8,770 nt of DNA from an uncultured Lachnobacterium sp. Lineage in GTDB: Bacteria; Bacillota; Clostridia; Lachnospirales; Lachnospiraceae. The stretch is from positions 1 to 8,770 of the forward strand of contig URLU01000090.1 of NCBI GenBank assembly GCA_900548765.1, given 5' to 3'. Under the pieces are notes generated by a model that was given only the letters and a program-made list of their open reading frames with translations, searched no databases and was not told where the DNA came from. The number at the start of each line of letters is the position of its first letter. Position 1 is the stretch's first letter. This document shows, in pieces, positions 6,617 to 8,770 of the stretch. A program made the position numbers and the translations under genes.

Positions 6617-7668
6617 ATAATTCTCTCCAATATAGAAATAAGTTTTTGCATCTGCTGGTCTGTGCCTATCGAGATTCTAAGGTAATCAGCAATTCTCTCA
6701 GGCTTGCTAAAATGTCTAACAAATACCTGCTCTGCCTTAAGCTTCTCAAATAAGGTCTGACCTGACATCTTTGGATGTCTTGCAAATATAAAGTTGCTCT
6801 TTGAATCGCCAAACTCAAAGCCAAGTCCGGCAAGTTCATTCTTAGTCCACTCCCTGGTCTTTATGACCTTTGCCGTGGTTTCAGCAAAATAGTCCCTGTC
6901 CTTTACAGCCTCTGTCGCTGCTGCAATCGTGATTCTATCCATAGTGTATGAATTAAATGAGTACTTCACATCATTTAAGTACTTAATGAGCACAGGATTT
7001 GCCATGGCATAGCCCACTCTTGAGCCTGCCAGTGAACGCGATTTTGAAAATGTCTGCACCACAATCACATTGTCATATTTTTCAATAAGCGGAAGTGCGC
7101 TTACTCCCCCAAAATCAATATATGCTTCATCCACCACAACAATTACATCCGGATTGTGCCTTATGATGTCCTCAACCATACCAAGACTTAACAGTTCTCC
7201 TGTTGGAGCATTGGGATTTGGAAAAATCACTCCACCATTTTCCTTATAATAATCCTCTGGCTTAATCCTAAAGTCATCATCCAGCGCAATCGTCTCATAT
7301 GGGATTCTCAGCATATCTGCCCACACATCATAAAATGAATATGTTATATCTGGAAAAATCAGCGGCTTTTCTGAATTAAAGAATGTCATAAAAATCATGG
7401 CAAGCACATCATCAGAACCAACTCCTGTAAATACCTGATTTTCATTTAAGCCATAAAACTCTGCTATAGCCTTCACCAAATCAGATACCAGAGGATCCGG
7501 ATACAGTCTGAGTGTGTCCACATCAAACTCTCTTAATACCTTTTCCACTCCCGGTGCCGGTGGATATGGATTCTCATTTGTGTTTAATTTTATAACATCC
7601 AAAAGCTTTGGCTGCTCACCCGGTACATAGGGTACAACCTTCCTGACATTTTTTTCCCATTCTCTCAT
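6613..7668 (-). CDS. hisC: Histidinol-phosphate aminotransferase
   Basis: A 351-residue cytoplasmic PLP enzyme, fold type I, that transfers an amino group between glutamate and imidazole-acetol phosphate to give L-histidinol phosphate in histidine synthesis. Length is normal for HisC (about 350). Visible motifs: NENP (31-34), NPNAPTG (151-157), DEAYIDF (180-186), the PLP-lysine segment TFSKSRSLAG (206-215, lysine 209), SRVGY (216-220) with R217 for the cofactor phosphate, and LRISIGT (330-336) whose R331 is the likely substrate-carboxylate arginine. ATG 7668 has CAGGAG nine bases upstream. It sits outside any his operon: no other his gene is in the window, and it is followed by two membrane proteins. 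Related enzymes (aromatic aminotransferase, CobD-like decarboxylase) share the fold, so a side role in aromatic amino acids is possible, but the motifs fit HisC best. A predicted promoter with an inverted repeat lies upstream. Confidence 0.92.
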   Translation of the reverse strand: MREWEKNVRKVVPYVPGEQPKLLDVIKLNTNENPYPPAPGVEKVLREFDVDTLRLYPDPLVSDLVKAIAEFYGLNENQVFTGVGSDDVLAMIFMTFFNSEKPLIFPDITYSFYDVWADMLRIPYETIALDDDFRIKPEDYYKENGGVIFPNPNAPTGELLSLGMVEDIIRHNPDVIVVVDEAYIDFGGVSALPLIEKYDNVIVVQTFSKSRSLAGSRVGYAMANPVLIKYLNDVKYSFNSYTMDRITIAAATEAVKDRDYFAETTAKVIKTREWTKNELAGLGFEFGDSKSNFIFARHPKMSGQTLFEKLKAEQVFVRHFSKPERIADYLRISIGTDQQMQKLISILERII

Positions 7669-7714
7669 TTTTAACTACTCCTGTGTCTACTAAAAAAGAC
7701 TATAATCCAAAAAT

Positions 7715-7743
7715 ACTTTACATTATTTGCTCATTTTTGTAAA
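7715..7743 (-). promoter_or_regulatory. Predicted promoter of the hisC operon
   Basis: On the minus strand: TTTACA (7738-7743), a 17-base spacer and TAAAGT (7715-7720). Start expected near 7708, with a leader of about 40 bases, too short for a T-box or attenuator. An alternative -10 (TATAGT nearer the gene) lacks a -35. The A-rich strand of the 7756-7830 tract lies upstream and could act as an UP element. Confidence 0.5.
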
Positions 7744-7744
7744 G
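7716..7744. promoter_or_regulatory. Inverted repeat over the hisC promoter, candidate operator
   Basis: CTTTACA (7716-7722) and TGTAAAG (7738-7744) are perfect seven-base inverted arms around a 15-base spacer. Arm centres are 22 bases apart, two helical turns, as expected for a dimeric regulator on one DNA face. The arms coincide with the predicted -10 and -35 of hisC, so binding would block the promoter. Part of the symmetry arises because the -35 and -10 hexamers themselves resemble each other's complement, so chance is not excluded. Confidence 0.4.
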
Positions 7745-7779
7745 CAATCTGGATCTTTTGTTTTTGTTTTTTCATTTTT

Positions 7780-7818
7780 GCTTTTATTTTGTTTTTATTT
7801 TGTTTTTATTTTGTTTTT
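7780..7818 (+). repeat. T-rich 11-bp tandem repeat (about 3.5 copies)
   Basis: The unit GTTTTTATTTT occurs exactly at 7791-7801 and 7802-7812, with one mismatch at 7780-7790 (GCTTTTATTTT), and a partial copy GTTTTT at 7813-7818. It is the core of a longer T-rich stretch, 7756-7830, in which I count 59 T of 75 bases on the plus strand. It lies between the hisC and MATE promoters, upstream of both. Confidence 0.85.
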
Positions 7819-7831
7819 CTTAATGTTTTTC

Positions 7832-7847
7832 TAGCAAATATTTACTA
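7832..7847. promoter_or_regulatory. 16-bp near-palindrome at the MATE promoter, candidate operator
   Basis: TAGCAAATATTTACTA matches its reverse complement at 14 of 16 positions; only the symmetric pair at C7835 and A7844 breaks it. It covers the expected -35 position of the MATE promoter, a classic repressor location. The AT-rich core makes a chance palindrome possible. Confidence 0.4.
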
Positions 7848-7851
7848 TTGG

Positions 7852-7860
7852 TGGTATTAT
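7852..7860 (+). promoter_or_regulatory. Extended -10 promoter of the MATE gene
   Basis: TGGTATTAT: TG at 7852-7853 one base before the TATTAT hexamer (7855-7860). The -35 position, 17 bases upstream, reads TAGCAA (7832-7837) and is weak, which the extended -10 and the T-rich tract upstream could offset. Start expected near 7867, giving a leader of about 32 bases. Confidence 0.5.
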
Positions 7861-7898
7861 TGTCTGGCAAAAAATTGTATTTTTGAGAGGTAATTGTA

Positions 7899-8770
7899 AT
7901 GGCTAAATCAAAAACAAAAGATATGACATCAGGAAGTCCTATGAAGCTGATTATGGGCTTTGCTCTTCCGCTCTTAATGGGAATGCTTTTCCAGCAGGTT
8001 TACAGTCTGATGGACACCATCATTGTGGGTCAGGCACTGGGTGTAAATGCCCTCGCCGGTGTCGGTGCAACAGGCAGCATCACCTTTTTAATCATCGGTT
8101 TCTGTCTGGGTGTGTGTAATGGCTTTGGCCTGCCTATTGCCCAACGTTTTGGTGCAAAGGATTATAAGTCACTAAAAAAATATGTGGGAAATGCGTATGT
8201 TCTTTCTATTATTATTGCAATCATAATGACTGTGCTCACGGTCATATTCTGCCGTGATATTCTTGTTCTTATGCAGACACCTGACGACATCATTGATTTG
8301 TCTTATTCTTATTTAACAGTAATATTTGCCGGCATTCCAGCCACCATCTTATACAATCTGCTGTCAAGCTACCTGCGCTCACTGGGCGACTCAGTGACAC
8401 CTGTTATCTTTCTGATTCTGTCAGCAGTCTTAAATATTGGTCTGGATTTACTTTTCATTCTGACATTTGATATGGGAGTTTTCGGTGCAGGACTTGCAAC
8501 CATTATATCTCAGGGCATATCCGGAGTGCTCTGCCTCATCTATATATTAAAGAAGGTTGAGCTTCTGCACATAACAAGAGATGACTGGAAGCTTGACTCC
8601 TGCTGTGTGAAAAACCTCGTGATAATGGGATTTCCTATGGGATTTCAGTATTCAATTACAGCTATCGGAAGCGTAATCCTTCAGGCTGCTGTGAATACAC
8701 TTGGTTCTATAGCCGTAGCTTCAATGACTACCGCAAGCAAAATCTCCATGTTCTCCATGTGTCCTTTTGA
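7899..8770 (+). CDS. MATE-family multidrug/cation efflux transporter (N-terminal part, cut by window edge)
   Basis: Inner-membrane antiporter of the MATE family, which exports drugs or metabolites in exchange for sodium or protons. The first 290 residues are present of an expected 440-460; the rest lies right of the window. After a short basic cytoplasmic start, the first helices read ALPLLMGMLFQQVYSLMD (22-39) and TIIVGQALG (40-48), typical of bacterial NorM/DinF-like MATE proteins. Further family features are GLPIAQRFGAKD (77-88) and the LRSLGDSVTP loop (159-168) at the end of helix five. Helices 1-6 (the N-terminal bundle) are complete, and the start of the second bundle is visible from about 237 (VKNLVIMGFPMGFQ). 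ATG 7899 has GAGAGG eight bases upstream. It is divergent from hisC and has its own predicted promoter with a nearby palindrome; the substrate cannot be told from sequence. Confidence 0.93.
   Translation, partial: MAKSKTKDMTSGSPMKLIMGFALPLLMGMLFQQVYSLMDTIIVGQALGVNALAGVGATGSITFLIIGFCLGVCNGFGLPIAQRFGAKDYKSLKKYVGNAYVLSIIIAIIMTVLTVIFCRDILVLMQTPDDIIDLSYSYLTVIFAGIPATILYNLLSSYLRSLGDSVTPVIFLILSAVLNIGLDLLFILTFDMGVFGAGLATIISQGISGVLCLIYILKKVELLHITRDDWKLDSCCVKNLVIMGFPMGFQYSITAIGSVILQAAVNTLGSIAVASMTTASKISMFSMCPF

Noticed and set aside
7669..7714. T-box riboswitch or histidine attenuator before hisC
   Set aside because: The predicted leader is about 40 bases, with no T-box sequence, no run of His codons and no terminator hairpin.
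1..8770. Mobile element, phage remnant, toxin-antitoxin or defence island
   Set aside because: No transposase, integrase, terminal repeats or toxin-like small gene pair; all genes belong to housekeeping or regulatory families with similar composition. The CPBP protease alone is not evidence of a defence or bacteriocin locus.

Overview
The window reads as ordinary chromosome from a low-GC, Gram-positive anaerobe, most likely a Clostridia/Lachnospiraceae member of the Roseburia/Agathobacter type. This rests on AT-rich coding sequence, strong AGGAGG-type ribosome sites, sigma-A promoters, and the mix of a PcrA helicase, a YerC (TrpR-like) regulator, a DUF1836 protein and a large 7TM-PAS-HD-GYP-GGDEF protein. 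The taxonomic call is inference. I see no rRNA, tRNA, CRISPR array, transposase, integrase or phage gene, and every large ORF is intact except the two cut by the window edges.

Layout: (1) 1-1347, minus: N-terminal 449 residues of PcrA/UvrD-type helicase, running off the left edge. (2) 1423-2028, plus: DUF1836 protein with a MerR-like helix-turn-helix, divergent from pcrA over a 75-bp gap whose two predicted promoters interlock. (3) 2081-2377, minus: YerC, a TrpR-like regulator, converging on the DUF1836 gene at a shared hairpin terminator. (4) 2516-3361, plus: CPBP-family (CAAX-type) membrane protease, divergent from yerC with two extended -10 promoters back to back. (5) 7668 down to 3412, minus: a probable three-gene operon of hisC, a small multi-drug export family membrane protein (4-nt overlap with hisC), and a 901-residue c-di-GMP signalling protein (34-nt gap). 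It ends at a hairpin terminator shared with the CPBP gene. (6) 7669-7898: a 230-bp divergent control region with an inverted repeat lying on the predicted hisC promoter, a T-rich 11-bp tandem repeat, and a 16-bp near-palindrome beside a MATE promoter. (7) 7899-8770, plus: first 290 residues of a MATE-family efflux transporter, running off the right edge.

How the genes relate: there is no single obvious multi-gene system. The strongest functional unit is the hisC operon, which puts an amino-acid biosynthesis enzyme upstream of a membrane protein and a membrane-bound c-di-GMP phosphodiesterase. The phosphodiesterase is the most informative gene. Its HD-GYP site is complete, its GGDEF signature is altered (GGDKF) and lacks the inhibitory RxxD site, and a second, more decayed GGDEF-like module appears to follow at the C-terminus. 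A TrpR-like regulator 4 kb away, of a family I recall being proposed to control histidine genes in Firmicutes, is a testable partner for the inverted repeat at hisC. I found no convincing evidence for a wholly new system; the control regions and the unusual tail of the HD-GYP protein are the parts most worth checking.
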